From: an uncultured Rhodocyclaceae bacterium
GTDB taxonomy: Bacteria; Pseudomonadota; Gammaproteobacteria; Burkholderiales; Rhodocyclaceae
Assembly: GCA_937892345.1 (NCBI GenBank)
Contig: CALAGF010000313.1
Coordinates: 1 to 23,176, forward strand
DNA: 23,176 nt
Reading direction: 5' to 3'
The translations under genes were made by a program, and so were the position numbers. Under the pieces are notes generated by a model that was not told where the DNA came from, did not search any database, and saw only the letters and a program-made list of their open reading frames with translations. Each line of letters begins with the position of its first letter. The first letter of the stretch is position 1. This document shows positions 1-7,253 of this stretch, piece by piece.

Positions 1-26
1 AGTTCAGACGTGTGCTCTTCCGATCT
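1..26. other. Illumina TruSeq adapter remnant (not genomic)
   Basis: The first 26 bases, beginning AGTTCAGACG and ending TTCCGATCT, match the 3' part of the standard Illumina TruSeq read-2 adapter as I know it. A perfect 26-base match at the exact end of a contig is not plausible by chance. This is untrimmed library sequence, so the contig terminus is artefactual and nothing should be inferred from bases 1-26. Confidence 0.97.
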
Positions 27-533
27 CTCCATGGCGCTTTTGACGAACGCCTCGGGACCAGTCAGATTGATCTCATTCCAGCCCTTGGCATCGGCCAAAT
101 CGACCAGCAGTGCCGCTGCGCGTTCGGGGTCGAGCTGAAAGGCGCGCAGGGTGTTGCCTTGATCGCGGATCATCCCCGTGGGTTTCAAATGCAGCACCGT
201 CTCGTTGCCGCTCCGGAAAATCTGATCCAGTTCGGGGTCCAGCGCATCCCGATAGATGGCATCCATCGGCAGCGCACTGCCGGGACCGAAGCCCGTCAGC
301 GTGATGTCCTCGTCAAAGCTGGATGGCGCCCAAATGCTTTCGTCGGGTTCTGGTGCCTCCGATGTCGAGTTTCGGGAAAACCGCGAGGTTTCAGGGTCGA
401 TCTCATCGGCCTCTGGGATGGGGTGGTCTTGTCGTTGGGTCATGCTCTGTCTCCTTGGGTGGGTGGTTTTGGTGCTGCTGACGGCGGTCAGGCCGTAGCG
501 TTTTTCTAGTCGTCGGCTGACGGCTTGCGCGCC
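27..533 (-). pseudogene. Fragment of a plasmid relaxase / LPD7-like protein, probably foreign to this contig
   Basis: A minus-strand reading frame stays open from about 536 to the left edge, through the adapter. Its upstream part, up to the ATG at 441-443, reads QAVSRRLEKRYGLTAVSS, which resembles the stretch after the catalytic histidines in VirD2-type relaxases (a long helix ending in LE-ryGLt). About 140 further residues end in KGWNEINLTGPEAFVKSAMER, which looks like an LPD7 domain, common in mobilisation proteins. The ATG at 441-443 has a good ribosome site (AAGGAGAC), so it may instead start a separate small protein; the frame is continuous either way. Both ends are missing: the left end is adapter and the right end fuses to a nitronate monooxygenase gene. 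Family assignment is by eye and moderate. The fragment is probably from another replicon, perhaps an alphaproteobacterial plasmid. Confidence 0.5.
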
Positions 534-841
534 ATGGTGGCTTCGACGTGCAGCTTGGTCGCCTCCTCGACACGGCCGAGGTCGAACTTGACCGGCGACT
601 TGTCTTCGTTCAGAACGTTGTACTTGTAAAGCGCCAGCTTTTCCTTGACGTGCTTGGTCTCGTAGCGGCGATCGGACACCGTATTGATCATGGCATCCGA
701 AATATGGCCCACGCCCCCGAGCCGGGCCGCTTCAAGGGCCAGATCAGCAGTCGAGATATCGACGCCCATACCGCCGATCATGATCGGCACCAACTCATGC
801 TTGCCCAGACGCAAGCGGAAATCATCAACGCGCTTCATCAT
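524..841 (-). pseudogene. Nitronate monooxygenase, N-terminal fragment (cut by a chimeric junction)
   Basis: This encodes the first 105 or so residues of a nitronate monooxygenase (2-nitropropane dioxygenase family), an FMN enzyme that oxidises alkyl nitronates. After the start come MKRVDDFRLRLGKHELVP, then the FMN-site segment PIMIGGMGVDIST, then a helix and strand ending VEATMARK, all typical of the family. Full-length members have about 320-400 residues, so two thirds are missing. After the lysine the frame reads PSADD and stops at 506-508, and those codons belong to the relaxase-like frame. I place the start at the ATG pair 836-841, because AAGGAT lies just upstream; the longer frame from 964 adds residues that do not fit the family. 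It is divergent from nnrS. Truncation is most likely an assembly artefact rather than a real mutation. Confidence 0.8.
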
Positions 842-1008
842 TATCCTTAAGGAACCGGCCGGACAGGTGTCTCCCCCCTCTACGACCAAGGTATGAATTT
901 TACGCCAAAAGCGCCCTCCCTGCGTCGCCAAGGCCGGATAAATCAAAGCTGCCGCTGTGACCAAAGGTACACTGGCAACACTTTTTCGACTTTCAAAGCA
1001 CCCGACAC

Positions 1009-2166
1009 ATGCAGGCTTTCAAACACCCGATCTGGCTGGTTGGATTTCGCCCGTTTTTCATTCTGGCCAGCCTTGCCGGCGCGCTGCTTCCGCTGGTGTG
1101 GACGGCGGTTTTTTCTGGTTGGATCTCGTTGACCGATAGCCCGGTTGATGCCTTGCGCTGGCATGCCCACGAGATGTTCTTCGGTTTTGGCTGGGCAGTT
1201 CTGGGCGGCTTTCTGCTGACATCCACCAAGAACTGGGTGAATGTCAGGGGCTACCATGGGGGGACGTTGGCGCTGCTCGCCCTATCATGGTTACTTGAAC
1301 GTTTCGCACTGCTGAGTGCCGCGCACTGGCCTGAATGGCTGGCCATGGTCGCAGTCAATCTGTTTCTTGGCACCATCGCCAGCTTGTTGATGTGGACCCT
1401 GATTCGCTACCGGCAGCAGGACAGTTATCGCGACAATGCGCTTTTCCTGCTGATGCTGCCAACATTCCTGATTGCCAAGACACTGTTGCTCTACGGCAAT
1501 TTCCAGGCTGGCAACGAGATGTGTATTGCCCTTTTTCGCATGGCATTTTTGGTGATGCTGGAGCGAACACTGACCCAGTTCATGAAGAGCGTCTTTCAGG
1601 TGGCTATCCTGCGTCAGCCACTCCTCGACATGGCAATCAAGCTGCTTGGCATGCTGTTGATTGTGGGATTCTGGCTTCCCGCCGGGTTGACCGCAGCAAT
1701 CTCTCTACTGCTGGCCGTGCTGCTGGCCATGCGTTTCATCTTCTGGAAACCCCTGCTCGCTGTCCGGCGTGTCGATATCGGCATCATGTATCTTGGCTAC
1801 CTGGCGATTGTCGGCCAGTTGCTACTTAATGTCTGGGCCTATATCAGTGCACCGGCCTGGATTGGCGCAATTGCAGTTCACCTGTTCACCTTCGGGGCAA
1901 TGGGATGCGTCATTCCGGCAATGATGATCCGGATTTCAAAAGGTCATACCGGGCGCAAGGTCGTCTTCGATGGACTGGACAGGATGCTTCTTTACGTGAT
2001 GATCGTAGCGCTGCTTGTCCGTGTCGCCATGCCGCAGATTTTTCCAGCCGCCTATCAGGGATGGATTCAGCTATCGGCCATCTGCTGGTTGCTATGCTTC
2101 GGCACATGGGCCTTTCGCTACATCCCGGTATTGCTGCAGCCACGCATCGACGGCCGCGAGCACTGA
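1009..2166 (+). CDS. nnrS: NnrS family haem- and copper-containing membrane protein
   Basis: The protein has 385 residues and is almost entirely membrane segments, about 12, placing it in the inner membrane. Family hallmarks are GFRPFF at residues 12-17, WHAHEM at 51-56, H291 in HLFTFGAMG at 291-299, and GHTGR at 312-316, the last resembling the usual family signature. NnrS proteins are found beside nitrite and nitric oxide reductase genes and protect against nitrosative stress; the exact reaction is not settled. Here no denitrification gene is adjacent. It is divergent from the truncated nitronate monooxygenase gene with about 165 bases between. The ATG at 1009 lacks a strong ribosome site, but its N-terminus fits the family. 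I could not find a convincing FNR/NNR box upstream. It is probably transcribed alone. Confidence 0.92.
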   Translation: MQAFKHPIWLVGFRPFFILASLAGALLPLVWTAVFSGWISLTDSPVDALRWHAHEMFFGFGWAVLGGFLLTSTKNWVNVRGYHGGTLALLALSWLLERFALLSAAHWPEWLAMVAVNLFLGTIASLLMWTLIRYRQQDSYRDNALFLLMLPTFLIAKTLLLYGNFQAGNEMCIALFRMAFLVMLERTLTQFMKSVFQVAILRQPLLDMAIKLLGMLLIVGFWLPAGLTAAISLLLAVLLAMRFIFWKPLLAVRRVDIGIMYLGYLAIVGQLLLNVWAYISAPAWIGAIAVHLFTFGAMGCVIPAMMIRISKGHTGRKVVFDGLDRMLLYVMIVALLVRVAMPQIFPAAYQGWIQLSAICWLLCFGTWAFRYIPVLLQPRIDGREH

Positions 2167-2341
2167 TGCAAGCCCCTGCAAATCACTCAGGCAGCGACGG
2201 CTCGGACGCCCACACGCATAGCATGAACGCCTATCCGGATGGAAGATCGGCATAGAGAAAGGCGCTGATAATCAAGGCGAAAAATCGCCCAAAATCAGCA
2301 ATTTGCGCAACGGCTATGTGTCATGTTCGCGACACTTTCAT

Positions 2342-2357
2342 GGGACAATCTTGTCCC
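2342..2357. repeat. 16-bp perfect palindrome upstream of rlmF
   Basis: GGGACAA and TTGTCCC flank a two-base centre, TC, giving seven-base perfect arms. It ends 20 bases before the rlmF start codon and 10 before its AAGGA ribosome site. It could be an operator or a small 5' leader hairpin. No T-run follows, so it is not a terminator. Function unknown. Confidence 0.45.
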
Positions 2358-2376
2358 CGCTGCCGCAAGGACCCCC

Positions 2377-3387
2377 ATGCATCCCCGCAACAAGAACGCC
2401 AATGGCTACGATTTCGCCGCTCTGACTGCCACCTCGGCAGCGCTGGCCAAACATATCAAGACCACTCCGGCAGGCACGCCAAGTATCGATTTCGCCAATC
2501 CTGCTGCCGTCAAAATGCTCAACCGCGCCATTTTGATGCATCACTACAACGTCAAGGGCTGGGACATTCCCGCGGGCTACCTCTGTCCGCCCATCCCGGG
2601 ACGTGCTGATTACATCCATGCCGCCGCCGACCTGTTGGCCAGTTGCAACAAGAAAAATATTCCAGCCGGCAGCGCGGTTCGCGTGCTCGACATTGGCACC
2701 GGCGCGAATCTGGTTTATCCACTCATTGGGCACGGTGACTACGGCTGGTCATTTCTTGGCACAGATATCGATGAAGCCGCCCTGGCAAACGCTCAGGCCA
2801 TTCTGTCCAAGAATCCCGAGTTGACCGCAGCCATCGAACTGCGTCACCAGCCTGTGTGGGACAACATTTTTAGTGGCTTGCTGCGCTCCGGCGAATATTT
2901 TGACCTGTCGATCTGCAATCCACCCTTTCACAATTCGCCGGATGAAGTGCTGGCGGTCAGCCAACGCAAATGGAACAAGCTTGGCAAACCGGGCGCCCAA
3001 AAGGGCAGCGTTCAGCCACGCCTCAATTTTGGCGGCGGCGGGACGGAACTCTGGTGCAATGGCGGAGAACGCGCCTTCGTCAAATTGATGATCGAGCAAA
3101 GCGCCCTGATTCCCAAGCGTGTACTGTGGTTCACCAGCCTCGTGTCGCAGTCGGACAACCTGCCCCACATCGAAGCAGCACTCAAAAAAGCCAAGGTTGT
3201 GGAATCCCGCATCCTGCCGATGACGCAAGGCCAGAAGCAAAGCCGCGTCGTGGCCTGGACCTTTTGCGCCAATGGCGACCGGGAAAAATGGCGGCGTGAT
3301 CGCTGGTCATCTGCACCGGCATTTGGTAGCCCGCTCGCAGCCGAAAACGCGGCAGAATCGCAGCCGCCTGCGGTCGACCCCGTATAA
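2377..3387 (+). CDS. rlmF: 23S rRNA adenine(1618)-N6 methyltransferase RlmF
   Basis: RlmF transfers a methyl group from S-adenosylmethionine to N6 of A1618 in 23S rRNA. The 336-residue protein opens with MHPRNKNANGYDF, contains the SAM-binding glycine motif DIGTGAN at residues 105-111, and the N6-adenine methyltransferase catalytic motif NPPF at 181-184. The conserved blocks NFGGGGTELWCNGGE and WFTSLVSQ also match the family. E. coli RlmF has about 308 residues, so the length is normal with a modest C-terminal extension. I chose the ATG at 2377 because AAGGA lies five bases upstream and the family begins here; an upstream in-frame ATG at 2323 adds 18 unlike residues. Its stop codon overlaps a TATAAT box that may serve psd. 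Confidence 0.95.
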   Translation: MHPRNKNANGYDFAALTATSAALAKHIKTTPAGTPSIDFANPAAVKMLNRAILMHHYNVKGWDIPAGYLCPPIPGRADYIHAAADLLASCNKKNIPAGSAVRVLDIGTGANLVYPLIGHGDYGWSFLGTDIDEAALANAQAILSKNPELTAAIELRHQPVWDNIFSGLLRSGEYFDLSICNPPFHNSPDEVLAVSQRKWNKLGKPGAQKGSVQPRLNFGGGGTELWCNGGERAFVKLMIEQSALIPKRVLWFTSLVSQSDNLPHIEAALKKAKVVESRILPMTQGQKQSRVVAWTFCANGDREKWRRDRWSSAPAFGSPLAAENAAESQPPAVDPV

Positions 3388-3388
3388 T
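3383..3388 (+). promoter_or_regulatory. Possible -10 box for psd-mnmH
   Basis: A perfect TATAAT in the context CCGTATAATCGCC overlaps the rlmF stop codon (TAA at 3385-3387) and lies 29 bases before the psd GTG. No good -35 hexamer is visible at 16-18 bases upstream, so the assignment rests on the -10 box and position alone. Confidence 0.4.
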
Positions 3389-3416
3389 CGCCTTTTTTCA
3401 GTCTGGAATTCCGCCT

Positions 3417-4304
3417 GTGTCCGATCGCCTCGCCGTCTTGCCGCAATACCTTATTCCGAAACAGGCGCTGACCATCCTTGCCGGCAAACTGGCATCAAAG
3501 GAGGCTGGCAAGCTGACAACCCATGTCATTCGCTGGTTCGTTGACCGCTACAAGGTGAATATGGCCGAGGCGGCCAATCCGGAAATTTCTGGCTACAAAA
3601 GTTTCAATGAGTTCTTTACGCGCCCGCTGAAAGACGGAGCCCGGCCGCAAGCTGCAGCGGCCTTCACTTGCCCGGTTGATGGCGCGATCAGCCAGTTCGG
3701 CGCGATTGAACGTGACCAGATATTTCAGGCCAAAGGCCACAGTTACTCAACCACCGCACTGGTCGGCGGCGACCGGGAACTGGCCGCACAGTTCGAAAAC
3801 GGCAGTTTTGCCACGCTTTACCTCAGCCCGCGCGACTACCATCGCATCCACATGCCCTGCGACGGGCGGCTGACCCGCATGATCTACGTGCCGGGCGACC
3901 TGTTCTCGGTCAACCCCACCACGGCTCGCGGCGTACCCGGTCTGTTTGCGCGCAACGAACGGGTCGTCTGCGTCTTTGAATCGGCATTCGGCCCCTTTGT
4001 GCTCACCCTGGTTGGCGCAACCATTGTTGGCAGTATGGCTACCGTCTGGCATGGCGTAGTCAACCCGCCGCGCCCCGGGGTCATCCGCGAATGGCGTTAT
4101 GACGGTGATGCCACGCCACAAGGTGGCACACCCCAAGGTGCACTCAAGCTGAAAAAGGGGGATGAAATGGGCCGTTTCCTGCTCGGTTCGACCGTGGTGA
4201 TGCTGTTCCCGAAAAACGCCCTCACCTTCAACCCGGACTGGGCGCCAACCGGCACGGTCCGCATGGGTGAAGCCATGGGGCACCAAGGCACAACTGCTGC
4301 GTGA
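3417..4304 (+). CDS. psd: Phosphatidylserine decarboxylase proenzyme
   Basis: Psd decarboxylates phosphatidylserine to phosphatidylethanolamine on the inner membrane, the last step of that lipid pathway. The 295-residue proenzyme contains the self-cleavage motif LGST: cleavage between G257 and S258 would make a beta chain and an alpha chain whose N-terminal serine becomes the pyruvoyl group. Asp88 (CPVDGAIS) and His145 (YHRIHMPCDG) correspond to the other members of the catalytic Asp-His-Ser triad. Length is close to the E. coli enzyme (322). The start is GTG at 3417, giving the family-like MSDRLAVLPQYLIPKQAL; no strong ribosome site precedes it. Its stop overlaps the GTG start of mnmH, so the two are very likely cotranscribed and translationally coupled. 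Confidence 0.95.
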   Translation: MSDRLAVLPQYLIPKQALTILAGKLASKEAGKLTTHVIRWFVDRYKVNMAEAANPEISGYKSFNEFFTRPLKDGARPQAAAAFTCPVDGAISQFGAIERDQIFQAKGHSYSTTALVGGDRELAAQFENGSFATLYLSPRDYHRIHMPCDGRLTRMIYVPGDLFSVNPTTARGVPGLFARNERVVCVFESAFGPFVLTLVGATIVGSMATVWHGVVNPPRPGVIREWRYDGDATPQGGTPQGALKLKKGDEMGRFLLGSTVVMLFPKNALTFNPDWAPTGTVRMGEAMGHQGTTAA

Positions 4305-5398
4305 AACCGGGCGATACGATCCAGCGACGGCGTCCAAAGGGCGTCGCCACGCTTGATGATCTTGCTGACTTCGACCAGATCATCGATGTCCGCTCGCCGG
4401 CCGAATTTCTCGACGACCATATCCCCGGTGCCATTTCCTGCCCGGTATTGGACGATGCGCAGCGTGCCGAAATCGGCACCCTCTACAAACAAGTTTCCCC
4501 ATTTGCCGCCAAGAAACTGGGTGCAGCCTATATCTCGCGCAATATTGCACAGCATCTGGAAAGCCACTTCCTGAACCATGGCAAGAACTGGCGTCCACTG
4601 ATCATGTGCTGGCGTGGCGGACAGCGCTCAGGGGCGATGACCACGGTGCTGCGCTCGATAGGCTGGGATGCCAATCAGCTCGACGGCGGCTACAAGCGCT
4701 TTCGCACACAAGTCCTAGAACGCTTGCAAACCCTGCCTGGAGAATTCCGCCTGCACATCGTCACCGGCCCGACAGGCTCGGCGAAAACCCGAATTCTGCA
4801 GCGGATTGCTACATTGGGCGGTCAGATCCTTGATCTGGAGGCGATGGCCGCACACAAAGGTTCAGTACTCGGTCGCCTGCCCGAGCAGCAGCAACCCAGC
4901 CAGAAATGGTTTGAAACCTGCATCTGCACAACCCTGGAAAAACTCGATCGCGGGCAAACCGTCTTCGTGGAATCGGAATCTCGCAAGATCGGTGAGTTGC
5001 GTCTGCCGGAATCGCTGTTCTCAGCCATGCAACAAGGCAACTGCACCGAGATCAAGGTTGCACGCGAAGACCGTGTCGCTTTTCTACTCAAGGATTACGC
5101 GTATTTCACCGCCGACCCACAGCGTATCGCCCAACGTCTGGATACCCTGCGCCCACTCTTGGGCCACGAGCGGATCAACGACTGGCAGGCAAAGATCGAA
5201 AATGGCGCATTTGAGCAGTTGACCGAATCACTGCTGGAAAATCACTACGACCCGCTCTATGCGCGTGCCCAGCAACGCGATTTTGCACGCCACCCGCGCG
5301 CAACGCTGGCGGCCGGACCGCTGGACGATGCGGAAATCGAGCGCCTGGCGCTTACGCTACTGGATCGGGCAAGCAACACACCCGTTGCCGAGCCTTAA
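4301..5398 (+). CDS. mnmH: tRNA 2-selenouridine synthase (MnmH/SelU/YbbB)
   Basis: MnmH replaces sulfur by selenium at the 2-thiouridine in the wobble base of certain tRNAs, using selenophosphate; a geranylated tRNA intermediate is reported for the E. coli enzyme. The 365-residue protein has an N-terminal rhodanese domain (residues about 15-140) with IIDVRSPAEF and the catalytic Cys103 in IMCWRGGQRSG, followed by a P-loop domain with GPTGSAKT at 156-163. Length matches the family. The GTG start at 4301 shares four bases with the psd stop (GTGA). SelD, which makes selenophosphate, is not in the window and must be elsewhere if the enzyme works in selenation. The 3' end meets the oppositely oriented EAL gene with a three-base gap and no visible terminator. 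Confidence 0.95.
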   Translation: MKPGDTIQRRRPKGVATLDDLADFDQIIDVRSPAEFLDDHIPGAISCPVLDDAQRAEIGTLYKQVSPFAAKKLGAAYISRNIAQHLESHFLNHGKNWRPLIMCWRGGQRSGAMTTVLRSIGWDANQLDGGYKRFRTQVLERLQTLPGEFRLHIVTGPTGSAKTRILQRIATLGGQILDLEAMAAHKGSVLGRLPEQQQPSQKWFETCICTTLEKLDRGQTVFVESESRKIGELRLPESLFSAMQQGNCTEIKVAREDRVAFLLKDYAYFTADPQRIAQRLDTLRPLLGHERINDWQAKIENGAFEQLTESLLENHYDPLYARAQQRDFARHPRATLAAGPLDDAEIERLALTLLDRASNTPVAEP

Positions 5399-5401
5399 GT
5401 C

Positions 5402-6589
5402 CTAGCTATCGAGCATGCCAGAACGCTTGGCTTGCGTAACCCACGCAGCAACGTCCATCGCCGGCATGGGCTCGGCATAATAGAAACCTTGAGCGAGATG
5501 GCAGCCGAAAGCGCCAAGACGCTTGGCCGTCGCTTCATTTTCAACACCTTCCGCAACCACCGTCATGCCCAGCGATGCGCCAAGACGAATTGCGCTGTGC
5601 ACAATCTCGTCGCTGGACGAAACCTGAGTCATGTCCTGCACAAAACTGCGGTCAATCTTGAGCGTTGAAATCGGCAACGAACGCAGGTACTCCATGCTGG
5701 CATAGCCTGTACCGAAATCGTCCAGCGCAATGCCGATGCCCCGGGCAGCAAGGGTTTGCAGCGTATCACCCACGGAGTCGCGGTTTTCGATGACCACGGT
5801 TTCGGTCAACTCAATCTTCAACTCATGCGGCGGAATGCCGCGTGCTTCAAGTTGCACGAAAATACTCTCGATCAAGCGCGGGTCACTCAACTCGTCCGCA
5901 GACACATTGACTGAAACAAAGGGGTGCATCAGTGGCCCCTGCGAACAGAAGTGTCGCAAGGTCGCCCAGTCGGCAATCGCTCGCTGCAAGACCCACAAGC
6001 CCAAGGGATGGATCAAGCCGGTTTTTTCTGCAAGACCGATGAATTCGTTGGGCATGATCATGCCCTGCGTCGGATGCGGCCAGCGAATCAGTGCCTCGAA
6101 GCCCACCAGCTCGTGGGTCACGCAATCAACCACCGGCTGGTAATACAGGGTCGGTTTGTCGTTATCCAGGGCGTAGGAAAGATCGCGGGTCAAGGTCAGC
6201 GTCCGCAGCGCCTGCAACTGATCGCTGTGCGAAGTCATATTGCGCGCCGGCGGATGTATCCCAAGATAATTGGCGCGGAAACGCTCCAGCAGGATTTTCA
6301 GCAGGTGGCGGATCACCGGATCCGTGCGCCGCAACAATTCGTCCATGTGGCTGCGCTCGATGCGGATCAGAACGGCGTCGTCAATCGTACGCACTGTCGC
6401 CGTCCGGACTTGCTGATCGAGCAAGGCCACTTCACCAAACAAAGCGCCAGGTCCGAGAATGGCCAAACACCGATTGTCGTAGGACGAGACCCGTACCGAC
6501 CCGCTTTCGATGATGTACGCACAATCTCCGGGAGTTCCGTATTCGAAGATCGTATATTCGGCAGGGTAGGTTTCTCTGGGCAGGCTCAC
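5402..6589 (-). CDS. Cyclic-nucleotide-binding / EAL domain c-di-GMP phosphodiesterase
   Basis: The 395-residue protein has an N-terminal cNMP-binding (CAP_ED) fold at about residues 5-105, including the cassette FGEVALLDQQVRTATV at 51-66, and a C-terminal EAL domain at about 135-385. Catalytic EAL residues look intact: FEALIRW at 164-170, KIELTET at 258-264, DDFGTGYAS at 290-298, KIDRSF at 311-316 and VVAEGVE at 344-350, so c-di-GMP hydrolysis is expected. There is no membrane segment, GGDEF domain or DNA-binding domain, so it is probably a cytoplasmic enzyme gated by a nucleotide ligand; which one cannot be read from the sequence. The start is GTG at 6589. It lies 108 bases downstream of fliW on the same strand, which suggests a motility link. 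Confidence 0.93.
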   Translation of the reverse strand: MSLPRETYPAEYTIFEYGTPGDCAYIIESGSVRVSSYDNRCLAILGPGALFGEVALLDQQVRTATVRTIDDAVLIRIERSHMDELLRRTDPVIRHLLKILLERFRANYLGIHPPARNMTSHSDQLQALRTLTLTRDLSYALDNDKPTLYYQPVVDCVTHELVGFEALIRWPHPTQGMIMPNEFIGLAEKTGLIHPLGLWVLQRAIADWATLRHFCSQGPLMHPFVSVNVSADELSDPRLIESIFVQLEARGIPPHELKIELTETVVIENRDSVGDTLQTLAARGIGIALDDFGTGYASMEYLRSLPISTLKIDRSFVQDMTQVSSSDEIVHSAIRLGASLGMTVVAEGVENEATAKRLGAFGCHLAQGFYYAEPMPAMDVAAWVTQAKRSGMLDS

Positions 6590-6697
6590 AAGGGCGACAG
6601 AAGTTAGCGTTTATACAGATTTTGATTATCTCACAAGAGGCGTAATTCCTGACAAAAATACTAAACTACGCCCCCCCGAAAATCATCTTGGCATTTC

Positions 6698-7138
6698 TCA
6701 AACCTTGCTGAGCAGATTGGATAGCGTAATGTTCGGACGCAACACTTCCATGACTTTCTGCAAGCCAATCCTGGCCTTGGTATTGATGACCAGCGGCGCT
6801 CGCAAATTCGGACTGATTGCGGCCTGCCCCTCGTCCTGCTTGAACAGCACCAGCATCACGGCCACATCTTCCGGGGCCGGCGACTGCAGCAAGGCGCTCT
6901 CTGCTTCGGTCAACGCCAGTTCGTAATGAAATCCCAGCGCTGTAGGATCAATGATCTGAAAAGCGAGCGCGGCATCATCCAGCGATTGCAGCGTAAAGCT
7001 TGCTGGCATCTCCTTGTCGCTTTCATGGGCGAGCATGAAGCGCTTGCAGGACTCAAAGGCAATCAGCCCCTGCGGAAAATCAATCACTTTTTCTGGCGCG
7101 ACTTCAACAGCACCGAATAGATAGGTTTGAACCTGCAT
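6698..7138 (-). CDS. fliW: Flagellar assembly factor FliW
   Basis: FliW binds flagellin and the RNA-binding protein CsrA and so adjusts flagellin translation to flagellar assembly. The 146-residue protein shows the family pattern: a beta-rich start with FPQGLIAFESCKRFML, then SLDDAALAFQIIDP, and VMLVLFKQDE followed by the conserved LRAPLVINTKARIGLQ. I chose the ATG at 7136-7138 because GGAGGAAAC lies directly upstream; the longer frame from 7360 overlaps tex and adds unrelated residues. No csrA or flagellin gene is adjacent, so the gene is separated from its usual neighbours. It is divergent from tex with 115 bases between, and the EAL gene follows downstream. Confidence 0.94.
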   Translation of the reverse strand: MQVQTYLFGAVEVAPEKVIDFPQGLIAFESCKRFMLAHESDKEMPASFTLQSLDDAALAFQIIDPTALGFHYELALTEAESALLQSPAPEDVAVMLVLFKQDEGQAAISPNLRAPLVINTKARIGLQKVMEVLRPNITLSNLLSKV

Positions 7139-7253
7139 GTTTCCTCCGCTGATTTTGTATGGGTCGTCACATGCTACACCACTCCTCCGAGGTTGTAATT
7201 TGAGGCGGGATTGCGCATTATTCACCCCCCATTTTTGCTGCACTGCCGCACCC

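Noticed and set aside
930..990. FNR/NNR-type box upstream of nnrS
   Set aside because: Only a lone ATCAA half-site (941-946 region) is visible; the other half does not match TTGAT at the required spacing.
2276..2289. Terminator after nnrS (GGCGA-AAAA-TCGCC)
   Set aside because: The stem is only five base pairs and is followed by CAAAATC instead of T bases.
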